Shown here: positions 37,134 to 46,058 of the stretch, one piece after another
Layout of the letters: each line of letters starts with the position of its first letter
Position numbering within the stretch: position 1 is the first letter of the stretch
DNA from: UBA10324 sp038326325
Lineage (GTDB): Bacteria; Bacteroidota; Bacteroidia; Chitinophagales; UBA10324
Length of the DNA: 64,000 nt
Assembly: GCA_038326325.1 (NCBI GenBank)
Contig: JBBQJW010000009.1
Span: 1 to 64,000, forward strand
Direction: 5' to 3'
Notes under the pieces: model-generated
Database searches by the model: none
Seen by the model: the letters and a program-made list of their open reading frames with translations, nothing else
Told to the model about the DNA's origin: nothing
Program-made: the position numbers and the translations under genes

Positions 37134-38363
37134 TTACACTCCCTGAACAACTTTATTGGAGGCAATAGATGCTTCAATAAAATTTTTCATCTTGGTTAAT
37201 CCTTCAACAATCTCATTCTGATTAATTCCTGAATAAGCTAGACGGATATATTTATTCTCTTCACTAGGAACTTCCCTTCCAAAATGCAAACGGGTGCAGA
37301 ATGATACACCTGTATTGTGAAGAATATCTTTTCGTAATGAATCATAATCAGCATAACCGCGCAACTTCATCAACTCTGTTACATTCGGAAATAAATAAAA
37401 AGCGGCTTCAGGCAGATAACATTTAATCCCAGGAATTGTTTTTAGAATTCCATGTGCGAGATCGCGTCGCGTTTTAAATTCCTGAACAATCTCTTTCACT
37501 TCAGTATTATCTCCGGTTAATCCTGCAATAGCACCGTACTGAATAAAGTGATTCGAACATGACTCATCATTCACATTCAGCTTTGCAATCACTTCCATAA
37601 TATCTTTCGGACCAATGGTTGCGCCTAATCTCCAACCGGCCATCGCGAATTTTTTAGAGAAAGTATAAAGAATAATTGTTCGCTCTTCCATGCCCGGCAA
37701 ACTTTCAATCACATTTGTTTTTCCTGAATAACGAATGTCATAATAAGCTTCATCACTCAACACAATCAGATTGTGTTTAATGGCGAGTTCAGCCAATTGT
37801 TTTAATTCTTCCAATGAACATTCACCGGCTGTCGGATTCATCGGACTGTTTATCACAAGCATTCTTGTCTTTGGAGTGATCTTGCTTTTTATCTCATCGA
37901 AATCAAGAATGAAATTATTTTCTCCTTCCAAACAGCCATAAGGAATCGCCTTTCCTCCGTTAAATTCAATCTGCGATTCGTAAATCGGATAGCCGGGATT
38001 TGGATACAAAACTTCTTCACCAGGGTTCATTAACGCCATTACGAATTTTCCAATAGTTGGTTTTCCGCCCGGTTGAATAATCACATTCTCCATCGTGTAA
38101 TGAGTGCCGCGAGATTGGTTGATATCGTTTGCTAATGCTTCGCGCAAAGGAGTAATACCTGGTGTGGGGCAGTAGCCAGTTTTGCCGTCAGCAATTGCTT
38201 TGAAAGTTGCTTCAACTATATTTTTAGGGGTGCGAAGATTGATATCTCCTAAATGAAATGGGTAAACTTTATTTCCTTTTGCAACGAAGGCAGCAGCTTC
38301 AGCTGATACAGCAAATGCAGTTTCGGTTCCTAATGAAGCAATGCGATCGGCAAATTTTGTCAT
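37134..38363 (-). CDS. PLP-dependent class I/II aminotransferase
   Basis: A 409-residue fold-type I aminotransferase of the aspartate aminotransferase group. The PLP region shows NVIIQPGGKPTIGKFVMALM, shown in this block, then NSPMNPTAGE, the Asp-Tyr pair in LSDEAYYDIRY, the PLP lysine in YTFSKKFAMAGWRLG, and the substrate Arg near IRLAYSG. The specific substrate is not clear. Its stop codon TAA lies inside a copy of the dispersed motif (37132). It starts nine bases after the transketolase-like gene would end upstream, so the two form an operon. Confidence 0.88.
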   Translation of the reverse strand: MTKFADRIASLGTETAFAVSAEAAAFVAKGNKVYPFHLGDINLRTPKNIVEATFKAIADGKTGYCPTPGITPLREALANDINQSRGTHYTMENVIIQPGGKPTIGKFVMALMNPGEEVLYPNPGYPIYESQIEFNGGKAIPYGCLEGENNFILDFDEIKSKITPKTRMLVINSPMNPTAGECSLEELKQLAELAIKHNLIVLSDEAYYDIRYSGKTNVIESLPGMEERTIILYTFSKKFAMAGWRLGATIGPKDIMEVIAKLNVNDESCSNHFIQYGAIAGLTGDNTEVKEIVQEFKTRRDLAHGILKTIPGIKCYLPEAAFYLFPNVTELMKLRGYADYDSLRKDILHNTGVSFCTRLHFGREVPSEENKYIRLAYSGINQNEIVEGLTKMKNFIEASIASNKVVQGV

Positions 38364-38372
38364 GGCAAATGT

Positions 38373-40781
38373 TTATTGATTTACTGATTCAAGCGATGAT
38401 GTAACAGCTGCTCTGATTTGTTTCAACTCTTCAACATACTTTTTAATTTCTTTGTATTGACTCTCACCATCCAATCCGGCTTCAAGTGTAACACTCTCAG
38501 CTTTTCCGCTTCCTAAATAATGTCCTTTGCGGAATGGATAAAGTGTATGTGACCGCCCGAATGCTGATTGAACCCAGCGATACATTGTAGGTAAAGTGAA
38601 ACCTGTTACACCCATTGCTTCCAATGCGTGTTTCTCAGGGAAAATATTATTTCGTTCTTCAACAGAAAGTGAATCAAACAATTCAGCACTTGAAACATAG
38701 TAAGCAGCCACTTCAATTCCATCTTTCAATAAAAGTGGTAATGCTTTCTGAACAAATTCGTTTCCAGCTTCGCTTCCCTGTAACACTATAACCCCATCCG
38801 GATTTTTCTTTGCAGAGTTACGAAGCAGGTACATTCCCTGAGTTGTAACTGTTACAGGCGCTAAACCATTTGCTTCGCGGTCAATAACTTTTTCGTTTGG
38901 TCTAGTAACGAAAGGAGTGATTACAGCAGGTCGCTTGATAAGCGCAGCAGTCAACAATGGAAATATTTCCTGTGGATCCCAAGGAGTTAAAGTCATTGAA
39001 CATCCCTTTACGAAATTTTCCTGCATCAACTGTAACGGTTGCGGGTCAGCATGGGTCGGCCCGTCTTCCCCGGTTTTAATTCCAGTATGACCTGCAACTA
39101 AAATGAAAGGATGATATGGACCAGGCTCAACTAATTGCCTGGCCTGATTTCCAATAGCGTGTAATCGGGAAGCAATGTGACCGAGTGAAACAATGAAGGC
39201 ACCATAAGATGAGCAAACTCCAATGTGATTTCCGTAAGCTGATATTCCTGTTGCTGTTCCCACCATTCCATCTTCACAAATTCCACCAACAGACAACATG
39301 CGGCAATCAATATTTTTTTCAGCATTGAAAAACCCTTTTGGAAAATCTTCACCTGCAAGATTCACACTTGTTGAACCATACAAATCAGCAGCAGAAGTCA
39401 GCATCGCCCCATTACTTGCTTTATTATAGAAGCGCAACACTTTTCCTAATTCAGTTCGCAATGCGGTTGATGTTCCCGCTTTTAAAACAAGCGCTTCTGG
39501 AATTTTATTTTCATTTGCTTTTGCTTCAGTATAAATTTTAGAAATGTCAGGAGCATTATCTCTTTTCTTACGAGCCGCTTTATCTAAAGTATTTTTTGAG
39601 TTAACTACTCTGTCGGCAAGTGACTTAGTAATTTCGGGATGAGTTTCAAAAATATTTCGGATAACTTTTAAGGCATCCCAATACATTTCTTCAACCATAT
39701 CAGCATTGTTCACTGTGCTTTTCAGTTCCGCTTCATCTTCATAAATCTTTAAACTGTTTCCGGCTAATTCCTTAATCGGTTCCATTGATTTATAAAAAGC
39801 GGGGCTGCAAAAACGATGACCGCCACCATGCGATTTCATTCCTTCAATACCATAATTCCATCCTTTAATAGTGCGATATACAATACAAGTTGGTTGATGA
39901 TTGGTTATTTCACTTGCTTTTTTCTGCGCAGCTAAAACCTGACGAAAATCTTTTCCATCTTCAACCAAAATTGTATTCCAGTCATGCAGGTATGCAAACT
40001 CAGCAGGAGTCCATTGAACATAATCACCGGGTACATCATTCTCACGACACACAGCATTAGAATCAATGGATGCCTGATTCCAATCAAGATGCATGATTAA
40101 ATTTCTTAGCGACGAAGTTCCTGCGCTTGCCATTGTTTCTGCAACTCTTCCGGGTGTCATTCCACCTTCGCCTTCAATCATATGAATGAAGGGAGCATCT
40201 TTTCCATATAAATCAGAAGCAGCGAAAGCAAGACCAACTGTAGAAGCAACACCAACTCCAGAAGCTCCGGTTGAGAGTTTTAAAAAAGGAGTTGTAGGAG
40301 TCGGGTGACCATCCAACGCTTTTACATGAAATTCTTTTGTGAGTCGTGTATTGGCAATCGGATTATGACGGAAACCTAGAAGGTCCTCAAGCCGCAATTG
40401 ATGATTTATGTTTTTAGGTAATAATTCCGGATAGGTAATGCGAACAACCTCGTTACGCAATGCCCATTGAGCATAAAGCCCCAATGATTTATGACCTGCT
40501 GAATAAGAAATCAAATCAGCTTCAGCTCGATTCGGATTGCTGATATCGTAGAAAGCATTTTTATAAAGAAGAGATGCTACAATTCTTCCTGAAGAAATAC
40601 TTCCGCCTGGATGACCAGTAAGAGGAGAGAAGTTATACATCATTGAACACACTGCACGGTAAATAGTATCGAATGTGTCGAAGATTTTTATTTCGTTTTC
40701 ATCTGAAGCAGAATTCGCAGCATTAATTTCAAAGTACTCAGCGCGACGCGGACCGAATGGATTTGGTTTGTTGTTTTTCAT
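38373..40781 (-). CDS. Transketolase-like thiamine diphosphate enzyme
   Basis: An 802-residue enzyme with both halves of transketolase. The N-terminal TPP domain has SPLTGHPGGSISSG, the TGASGVGVASTVGLAFA block and GEGGMTPGRVAE. The pyrimidine domain has GICEDGMVGTATGISAYG and GHTGIKTGEDGPTHADPQPL, and a C-terminal domain follows. It is over 100 residues longer than classic transketolase, like a distinct group seen in Bacteroidota. It may work with Rpe (5370) in the pentose phosphate pathway. The GEGGM sequence replaces the usual GDG metal motif at that position. Confidence 0.82.
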   Translation of the reverse strand: MKNNKPNPFGPRRAEYFEINAANSASDENEIKIFDTFDTIYRAVCSMMYNFSPLTGHPGGSISSGRIVASLLYKNAFYDISNPNRAEADLISYSAGHKSLGLYAQWALRNEVVRITYPELLPKNINHQLRLEDLLGFRHNPIANTRLTKEFHVKALDGHPTPTTPFLKLSTGASGVGVASTVGLAFAASDLYGKDAPFIHMIEGEGGMTPGRVAETMASAGTSSLRNLIMHLDWNQASIDSNAVCRENDVPGDYVQWTPAEFAYLHDWNTILVEDGKDFRQVLAAQKKASEITNHQPTCIVYRTIKGWNYGIEGMKSHGGGHRFCSPAFYKSMEPIKELAGNSLKIYEDEAELKSTVNNADMVEEMYWDALKVIRNIFETHPEITKSLADRVVNSKNTLDKAARKKRDNAPDISKIYTEAKANENKIPEALVLKAGTSTALRTELGKVLRFYNKASNGAMLTSAADLYGSTSVNLAGEDFPKGFFNAEKNIDCRMLSVGGICEDGMVGTATGISAYGNHIGVCSSYGAFIVSLGHIASRLHAIGNQARQLVEPGPYHPFILVAGHTGIKTGEDGPTHADPQPLQLMQENFVKGCSMTLTPWDPQEIFPLLTAALIKRPAVITPFVTRPNEKVIDREANGLAPVTVTTQGMYLLRNSAKKNPDGVIVLQGSEAGNEFVQKALPLLLKDGIEVAAYYVSSAELFDSLSVEERNNIFPEKHALEAMGVTGFTLPTMYRWVQSAFGRSHTLYPFRKGHYLGSGKAESVTLEAGLDGESQYKEIKKYVEELKQIRAAVTSSLESVNQ

Positions 40782-40921
40782 AGGAAAATTGGGGCTGCTA
40801 AAGAAGTTAAAAACGATGGGTTTTCAAATGATAGCTATACTTTTTACCTTTCTTTATTTTTTGTTCCGAAAAAATTGAATACAAATTTAAATAAGGCATG
40901 TTAAAAACCTTTTTTCATCGG

Positions 40922-40952
40922 TTTGGATTATATCACTCTGCCCTTATATTTG
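40922..40952 (+). promoter_or_regulatory. Promoter of rplU-rpmA
   Basis: TTTG at 40922-40925 and TATATTTG at 40945-40952 are separated by exactly 19 bases. This is a perfect match to the Bacteroidota sigma consensus TTTG-N19-TAnnTTTG. The leader to the rplU start is about 18 bases. Confidence 0.85.
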
Positions 40953-40975
40953 CCGTCCCTTAAAAAAAGATAAAC

Positions 40976-41281
40976 ATGTACGCAATAGTTGATATAGCCG
41001 GTCAGCAATTTAAAGTGGAGAACGGAAACGAAATTTTTGTTCATCGCCTTGAAGGTGAAGTTGGAGCAAAAGTGGACTTTGATAAAGTGATGCTTACTGC
41101 TGAAAACGATAAAGTTAAAATCGGAGATCCGTTTTTGAAAACGAAGGTTTCAGCTACCATTTTAGAGCACATGCGTGGCGATAAAGTATTGGTATTTAAA
41201 AAGAAGAAGCGTAAAGGTTATAGAACTTTGAATGGTCACCGTCAGGATTTGACCAAGATTAAAATCGAAAACATAAAATAA
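40976..41281 (+). CDS. rplU: 50S ribosomal protein L21
   Basis: A 101-residue ribosomal protein. The start MYAIVDIAGQQFKVENG, the GDKVLVFKKKKRKGY block and the GHRQDLTKIKI end are typical. It is followed by rpmA after 12 bases, the conserved order in bacteria. The promoter is described at 40922. There is no exact copy of the dispersed motif in either ribosomal gene. Confidence 0.98.
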   Translation: MYAIVDIAGQQFKVENGNEIFVHRLEGEVGAKVDFDKVMLTAENDKVKIGDPFLKTKVSATILEHMRGDKVLVFKKKKRKGYRTLNGHRQDLTKIKIENIK

Positions 41282-41293
41282 AAATCATTCATC

Positions 41294-41566
41294 ATGGCAC
41301 ATAAAAAAGGTGAAGGTAGTACCCAGAACGGCAGAGACAGTCACGGTCAGCGGAGGGGAGTAAAAATTTACGGAGGTCAGCAGGCTGAGCCGGGCAATAT
41401 TATTGTTCGTCAGCGTGGCACTCAGTTTTATCCTGGTAAAGGAGTGATGATGGGAAAAGATTACACCATCTTCGCTGTTACTTCAGGTAAAGTGGAATTT
41501 AAAGTTAGGGCTAAAGAGCGTCAGTATATTAATATAGTTCCTGCTGCGACTGAAGCTGCAAACTAA
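41294..41566 (+). CDS. rpmA: 50S ribosomal protein L27
   Basis: A 90-residue ribosomal protein. The N-terminus MAHKKGEGSTQNGRDS reaches the peptidyl-transferase centre in the ribosome. The GVKIYGGQQ and GNIIVRQRGTQFYPG blocks are typical. There is no N-terminal extension of the Firmicutes type that needs cleavage. Confidence 0.98.
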   Translation: MAHKKGEGSTQNGRDSHGQRRGVKIYGGQQAEPGNIIVRQRGTQFYPGKGVMMGKDYTIFAVTSGKVEFKVRAKERQYINIVPAATEAAN

Positions 41567-41586
41567 TTGTTACAATAAAATTATTG

Positions 41587-41622
41587 AAACCCTGTTCATG
41601 AAAGTGAATAGGGTTTTTTATT
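41587..41622 (+). terminator. Rho-independent terminator after rpmA
   Basis: The arms AAACCCTGTTCA and TGAATAGGGTTT pair with one wobble, followed by a T-run. A motif core (41568) lies just before it. Confidence 0.85.
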
Positions 41623-41674
41623 TTAGTGCGGATAAACTGTTTTCTCTTTTCTTTTTTCACATCAGTTAATCTGA

Positions 41675-41682
41675 TAACATTG
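41675..41682 (+). promoter_or_regulatory. -7-like box of mltG
   Basis: TAACATTG is one base off TAnnTTTG and ends four bases before the ATG at 41687. TTTT lies at the -33 position with 19-base spacing. Confidence 0.45.
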
Positions 41683-41686
41683 CTTC

Positions 41687-42742
41687 ATGGTTAAGAAGAA
41701 AAAATCTTCTATTAAAAAAATACTGATTGCTTTTGGGGTGGTACTTCTCATTTCGCTTATTGGATTAGGTGTATCACTTTATCAGAAAATTTATTCGCCT
41801 AATGTGATAGGCAATGAAGAAAAGGAATTTTTATATATACCAACCGCAACCACTTTTGATCAGTTAGTCTCCATCATCACGCAAAATAAAATTGTGAGGA
41901 ATAACGAATCGTTTCGTTGGACTGCAGAGCAAATGGGATTAAACAAAAATGTTCATGCCGGGCGCTACGAAGTAAAACTAGGAATGAGCAATTTTGATTT
42001 AGTGAAACTGTTACGAAGTGGAAAGCAAACACCTGTAAAATTGGTTATCAATAAATTCAGAACAAAAAAAGATTTAGCCGGATTTATAGGTAAGAAATTA
42101 GAAATAGATAGTACTGTATTTTATGAACTACTGAATGATGATGCCTCACTCGCGAATTTTGGATTTACACCTGTAACTGTGATGTGCAGTTTCATCCCAA
42201 ACACTTACGAGTTCTACTGGAATACTTCAGCTGATAAATTTATGGCGCGTATGAAAAAGGAATATGATTTATTCTGGAATGATAACAGAAAACAAAGAGC
42301 AACTTCTTTGGGAATTTCAGTTGACGATGTTTGTATCCTTGCTTCAATACTTGAAGAAGAAACAAATCGAAATGACGAAAAACCAACCATTGCATCGGTA
42401 TATCTAAATCGTTTAAAAAAAGGAATGCTTTTACAGGCAGACCCGACTATAAAATTTGCAGTAAATGATTTTACAATTAAGCGTGTAACTGGAAAGTACA
42501 TTGATGAAGCAAAGGATTCTCCTTATAATACTTACCGCAAGCAAGGATTACCACCAGGGCCAATCTGTACTCCATCTTCTGCGAGCATCGAATCAGTATT
42601 AAATGCTGTTCCGACTGATTATTTATATTTTTGTGCAAGTGTTACAAAGCCAGGTTATCATGAATTTACAAATAACTATTTAAAGCACATGCAAAATGCG
42701 CGGCTGTATCAGCAGTATCTGAACAAAAAAGGAATTCACTAA
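41687..42742 (+). CDS. mltG: Endolytic peptidoglycan transglycosylase MltG
   Basis: A 351-residue inner-membrane enzyme that cuts nascent peptidoglycan strands. There is one N-terminal helix at about 10-30 and a LysM-like part (60-140). The catalytic YceG domain has the key glutamate in ILEEETNR, followed by SVYLNRLKKGMLLQADPT, shown as one block, and YNTYRKQGLPPGPI, with a C-terminal FCASVTKPGYHEFT. All family motifs are intact. A motif copy follows the stop by two bases (42745). Confidence 0.93.
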   Translation: MVKKKKSSIKKILIAFGVVLLISLIGLGVSLYQKIYSPNVIGNEEKEFLYIPTATTFDQLVSIITQNKIVRNNESFRWTAEQMGLNKNVHAGRYEVKLGMSNFDLVKLLRSGKQTPVKLVINKFRTKKDLAGFIGKKLEIDSTVFYELLNDDASLANFGFTPVTVMCSFIPNTYEFYWNTSADKFMARMKKEYDLFWNDNRKQRATSLGISVDDVCILASILEEETNRNDEKPTIASVYLNRLKKGMLLQADPTIKFAVNDFTIKRVTGKYIDEAKDSPYNTYRKQGLPPGPICTPSSASIESVLNAVPTDYLYFCASVTKPGYHEFTNNYLKHMQNARLYQQYLNKKGIH

Positions 42743-42771
42743 AGTGTAACATCATTAACCGGAAATAACCT

Positions 42772-43707
42772 GTGCTTCACAAATTAAAATCAATACAAAA
42801 TAATATTATCGAAAGAACTAAACGATGGACACTACCGGGGTTTGATGGGCAGAGCATTTATAATGTTTTCAGTTTTCTGTTTAAAGAATTTCAACGCGAT
42901 GCAATTAATATTCGTGCAGGTTCAGTTGCATTTAGTTTTTTGCTTTCACTTTTTCCATTGCTGATGGTTGTGTTTGGATTGATTCCTTTCATTCCTGTAC
43001 AAAGTTTTCGTGAAACTCTTTTGACAAGCATTCAAGATGTATTGCCTCACAATGTTTATGTAATTATTAACACAACTATCGTTGACATAATTAATAATCA
43101 AAGAGGAAGTGTTCTTTCAATAGGAGTAATACTCGCCTTATATTATTCGAGCAGAGGTGTTATTGGATTAATTAATTCGTTCGATAAAGTTTATCCTTCA
43201 TTTCGTCAGCGAAACTTCTGGAGTAAATCGTTGGTGAGTTTAAAAATTACAGTATTGCTGATTTTACTTTTAATTCTCTCAGTAGTTTTCATTGTTGCGG
43301 GAGGTTTCTTTATAAATTATTTTATGAACTGGATAGATGTAACAGGCGATGCTGTTTACTTTTTTCTCGCTTCGATAAAATGGATTATCATCATTTTGCT
43401 TTTCTATTTCGGCATCAGCATGATTTATTATTACGGACCAGCTATGCATACTCGATTGAGATTTTTTTCAGCAGGTTCAACTGTCGCTACTTTTTTAAGT
43501 ATCATTACCTCGTTGCTGTTTTCATACTTCATAAATAATTTCAGTCAGTACAATAAATTATATGGTTCCATCGGAACTTTGATAGTAATAATGTTGTGGC
43601 TTTACTATAATTCACTTGTTTTGCTTATCGGATTTGAACTGAACGCAAGTATTGAAATTAATAAGCATCTGAAAAATGAAATTCAAAAAGACACGGACTT
43701 TGAGTAG
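42772..43707 (+). CDS. YihY/BrkB family membrane protein with a GTG start
   Basis: A 311-residue protein with six predicted membrane helices, including GSVAFSFLLSLFPLLMVVFG, LILLLILSVVFIVAGGFF and IGTLIVIMLWLYYNSLVLLI. The AGSVAFSF and YGSIGTLIVIMLWLYY blocks are family hallmarks. It was once called RNase BN in E. coli, which was later withdrawn; the function is unknown. Translation appears to begin at GTG. It follows mltG by 29 bases and overlaps the next gene by 32 bases. Confidence 0.88.
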   Translation: MLHKLKSIQNNIIERTKRWTLPGFDGQSIYNVFSFLFKEFQRDAINIRAGSVAFSFLLSLFPLLMVVFGLIPFIPVQSFRETLLTSIQDVLPHNVYVIINTTIVDIINNQRGSVLSIGVILALYYSSRGVIGLINSFDKVYPSFRQRNFWSKSLVSLKITVLLILLLILSVVFIVAGGFFINYFMNWIDVTGDAVYFFLASIKWIIIILLFYFGISMIYYYGPAMHTRLRFFSAGSTVATFLSIITSLLFSYFINNFSQYNKLYGSIGTLIVIMLWLYYNSLVLLIGFELNASIEINKHLKNEIQKDTDFE

Positions 43708-45262
43708 AGCTAAATTTATTTTACTGACCTGTTTTTTTTTACAAAACACAATTTGTTTTTCCCAAACAAATTCAGGAATACAAAAAATTATTCCTTCAAT
43801 AAATATTGTTATTGACAGTTCGTTTTCTGCAGTTCCTGTAACATCCAACCTTTTTGGGTTTTCGGTTGAGAATTTATTTGTTGAAATAAAAAATACAACA
43901 GATTCAACATTTGTAAATTCCTTAAAAAAAATTAATCCTGCTGTATTAAGATGGCCTGGAGGAATGCTTTCAAATTTTTATCATGGTAATGATTATGGTT
44001 ATGGATTAAAGCGAAATGAAATCGCCGCTATTTATTTGCCTTATGCTCAACAGTTAGAAAATCAAGGAGTGTTTGTAATTCAACAAAAATTGAATCATCC
44101 ATATCTACAAGATTTTTTACGGTTAGTAAAAGACTTGAAATCAAAAGTTTTAATCACAGCAAATGTTTTGACAGGATCACCTGAAGAGTTATTGGATCAA
44201 TTAAATTTTTTTAATGATAATAATATTGAAGTAGTGGGAGTAGAGTTGGGTGATGAAATGTATATCAATGCCTATCGCGCTGTTTTTCCATATCCAGGAA
44301 GTTACATTTCTAAAATTGAACCTTTTGTTTTATTGGTAAAAAAATATTTCCCAAAAATAAAATTTGGAGTTTGTGCTGCACCTAACCCTCGTCTAAGTGA
44401 CCTGTATGGAACATCGGCTGGTGAGTTCGGTTATTTCAAAGCATGGAACGATGCACTTTCGAAATCAAATTTTTATGATGCAATTATTATTCACTCATTT
44501 ACCCCTATTCCTGTCATAAGCAATCAGCCAGTCGATTCTGTTTTTCGTCATGCTGTAACAGATGCAAAAAAAACTTTTGCAAAAAGCGGAATGATGGTTC
44601 AATCGCTCGATTACTATCATGAAATATTTCCGAAACTGAAAATATGGATTACAGAATGGAATCTCGCAATCAGAAGTAATAACTCATACTACCTAAATAC
44701 ACTTTTTCAGAGTTTATATATTTCTGATTACATGAATTTTTTAAATGAGTTCAATTCGAGAAATAAAAATCCAGTTGAGCTTGCCGTGTTTCAGAGTTTA
44801 GCAACAGGTGGAGTTTATAATCATTACGGAATCATTGATATGAAATCCGAAAAAGAAAAATCACCAACCTTAGTAATAAAACGAACAAGCTGGTACGCTT
44901 TTAAAAATATGAACCCCGGTTATTCCGGAAATTATTTTCTTCATAGCAACTCACTTAGCAGCAACGAACAAATTGAAGTTTATTCTTATCGCGATACAAC
45001 CGAAAACAAATTGATTTTATATTGGACAAATTTCAGCAGTAAAGAATTGAAAATTGATACACTTGAATTCAATCATATTAATTATTCAGACAAAGAAGTA
45101 ACAGTTGAATATTTAAAAGGAAGATTGCAGGATAGTTTTGGCTGGACTAAATTTTCTCGTAACAGTTATAACACACCACCGATAGAAAAAACTGAATCAT
45201 TAAAATTAAGTGATTGGGTATTTCCTACTTACGGTATGGGAACTATCAGTATTAAACTGTAA
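43676..45262 (+). CDS. Secreted glycoside hydrolase-like protein
   Basis: A 528-residue protein with a signal peptide (MKFKKTRTLSRAKF to CFSQ). The fold appears to be a clan-A TIM barrel with a C-terminal beta domain, similar to alpha-L-arabinofuranosidases (GH51/GH39 type). The LRWPGGMLSNFYHG block, a putative acid/base in VELGDEMY and a putative nucleophile in IWITEWNL are present. The usual Asn before the acid/base is Asp here (GDE rather than GNE). The ATG lies 32 bases inside the brkB-like gene. The substrate is unknown. Confidence 0.65.
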   Translation: MKFKKTRTLSRAKFILLTCFFLQNTICFSQTNSGIQKIIPSINIVIDSSFSAVPVTSNLFGFSVENLFVEIKNTTDSTFVNSLKKINPAVLRWPGGMLSNFYHGNDYGYGLKRNEIAAIYLPYAQQLENQGVFVIQQKLNHPYLQDFLRLVKDLKSKVLITANVLTGSPEELLDQLNFFNDNNIEVVGVELGDEMYINAYRAVFPYPGSYISKIEPFVLLVKKYFPKIKFGVCAAPNPRLSDLYGTSAGEFGYFKAWNDALSKSNFYDAIIIHSFTPIPVISNQPVDSVFRHAVTDAKKTFAKSGMMVQSLDYYHEIFPKLKIWITEWNLAIRSNNSYYLNTLFQSLYISDYMNFLNEFNSRNKNPVELAVFQSLATGGVYNHYGIIDMKSEKEKSPTLVIKRTSWYAFKNMNPGYSGNYFLHSNSLSSNEQIEVYSYRDTTENKLILYWTNFSSKELKIDTLEFNHINYSDKEVTVEYLKGRLQDSFGWTKFSRNSYNTPPIEKTESLKLSDWVFPTYGMGTISIKL

Positions 45263-45350
45263 TTATCGGTGAAATTGTTTTAATCACCGATAAGAAATTT
45301 TTTACTATCGACCGCATGGAATACTTTCGACAACGAAATAAACTTAAACC

Positions 45351-45911
45351 ATGAAAAACTTAGTCTTTACTGTAACACTCTTCCTTTTAGCAATTGGTGC
45401 AAACGCACAAATGAAAAGCAAGTACACCAATGTAACAGTTTATGGTGGCCACGATGGCACTATTGATATGCGTTGCGAAGGTGGCCAACCACCGTACTCT
45501 TATTTATGGAACGATGGCTCAACCGATGAAGACCGAAGCAATTTAAAAAGCGGTGTTTACACCGTTAAAATCACCGACCAGACTTCATGCTTTGTAACTG
45601 CAAGTTTTAACATCACACAACCTGAGCAGTTTTCTAATTCAAATGCTACAAACCGTTTTACTTCCGAAATTTCAGTTTATCCAAATCCATCAGAAGGATT
45701 GGTAAATGTGCATTTTACTGGAGATAATGCAAACAGCTTTCTTGTGCGTGTAACAGATATTAACGGACGGATTATCAGCGAAAAACAATACGGAAAATTC
45801 ACAGATGCGATGGAAGAAAAACTTGACCTTGCTAAACAGGCAAAAGGAATTTACTTAGTTGAAGTTATTACCGAAAGAGAATCTTACAACACTCGTGTTG
45901 TTCTTCAATAG
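45351..45911 (+). CDS. Small SprB-repeat protein with T9SS type A sorting domain
   Basis: A 186-residue protein with a signal peptide (1-20), a single SprB-type repeat (GTIDMRCEGGQPPYSYLW, then DRSNLKSGVYTVKITD) and a sorting tail (ISVYPNPSEG to TRVVLQ). This is nearly the smallest possible T9SS cargo. Two or three copies of the dispersed motif (45371, 45431, 45749) fall in this 561-base gene. A role in surface adhesion or gliding is an inference. Confidence 0.85.
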   Translation: MKNLVFTVTLFLLAIGANAQMKSKYTNVTVYGGHDGTIDMRCEGGQPPYSYLWNDGSTDEDRSNLKSGVYTVKITDQTSCFVTASFNITQPEQFSNSNATNRFTSEISVYPNPSEGLVNVHFTGDNANSFLVRVTDINGRIISEKQYGKFTDAMEEKLDLAKQAKGIYLVEVITERESYNTRVVLQ

Positions 45912-45937
45912 TTTTTGAAATAAAAATAATTTGCAGA

Positions 45938-45975
45938 AACCCTCTTCGACTTATCGGAGAGGGTTTTGTTTTTTT
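45938..45975 (+). terminator. Rho-independent terminator
   Basis: The arms AAACCCTCTTCGA and TCGGAGAGGGTTT pair with one wobble around CTTA, then a T-run. Confidence 0.85.
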
Positions 45976-46046
45976 AGAAATACTTAAATCAACATTTCTT
46001 TGTTCACCAACCTTTGGCACGAAATCTTCAACCAATTATCAGAACA

Positions 46047-46054
46047 TATATTTG
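46047..46054 (+). promoter_or_regulatory. -7 box of the processing protease gene (possibly leaderless)
   Basis: TATATTTG is an exact TAnnTTTG match and ends four bases before the ATG at 46059. This supports the ATG at 46059 over an upstream TTG at 46014. Confidence 0.55.
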
Positions 46055-46058
46055 CGCG

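Noticed and set aside
46014..46058. A TTG start for the processing protease at 46014
   Set aside because: The -7 box TATATTTG at 46047-46054 lies inside that stretch, and ATG 46059 follows it directly.
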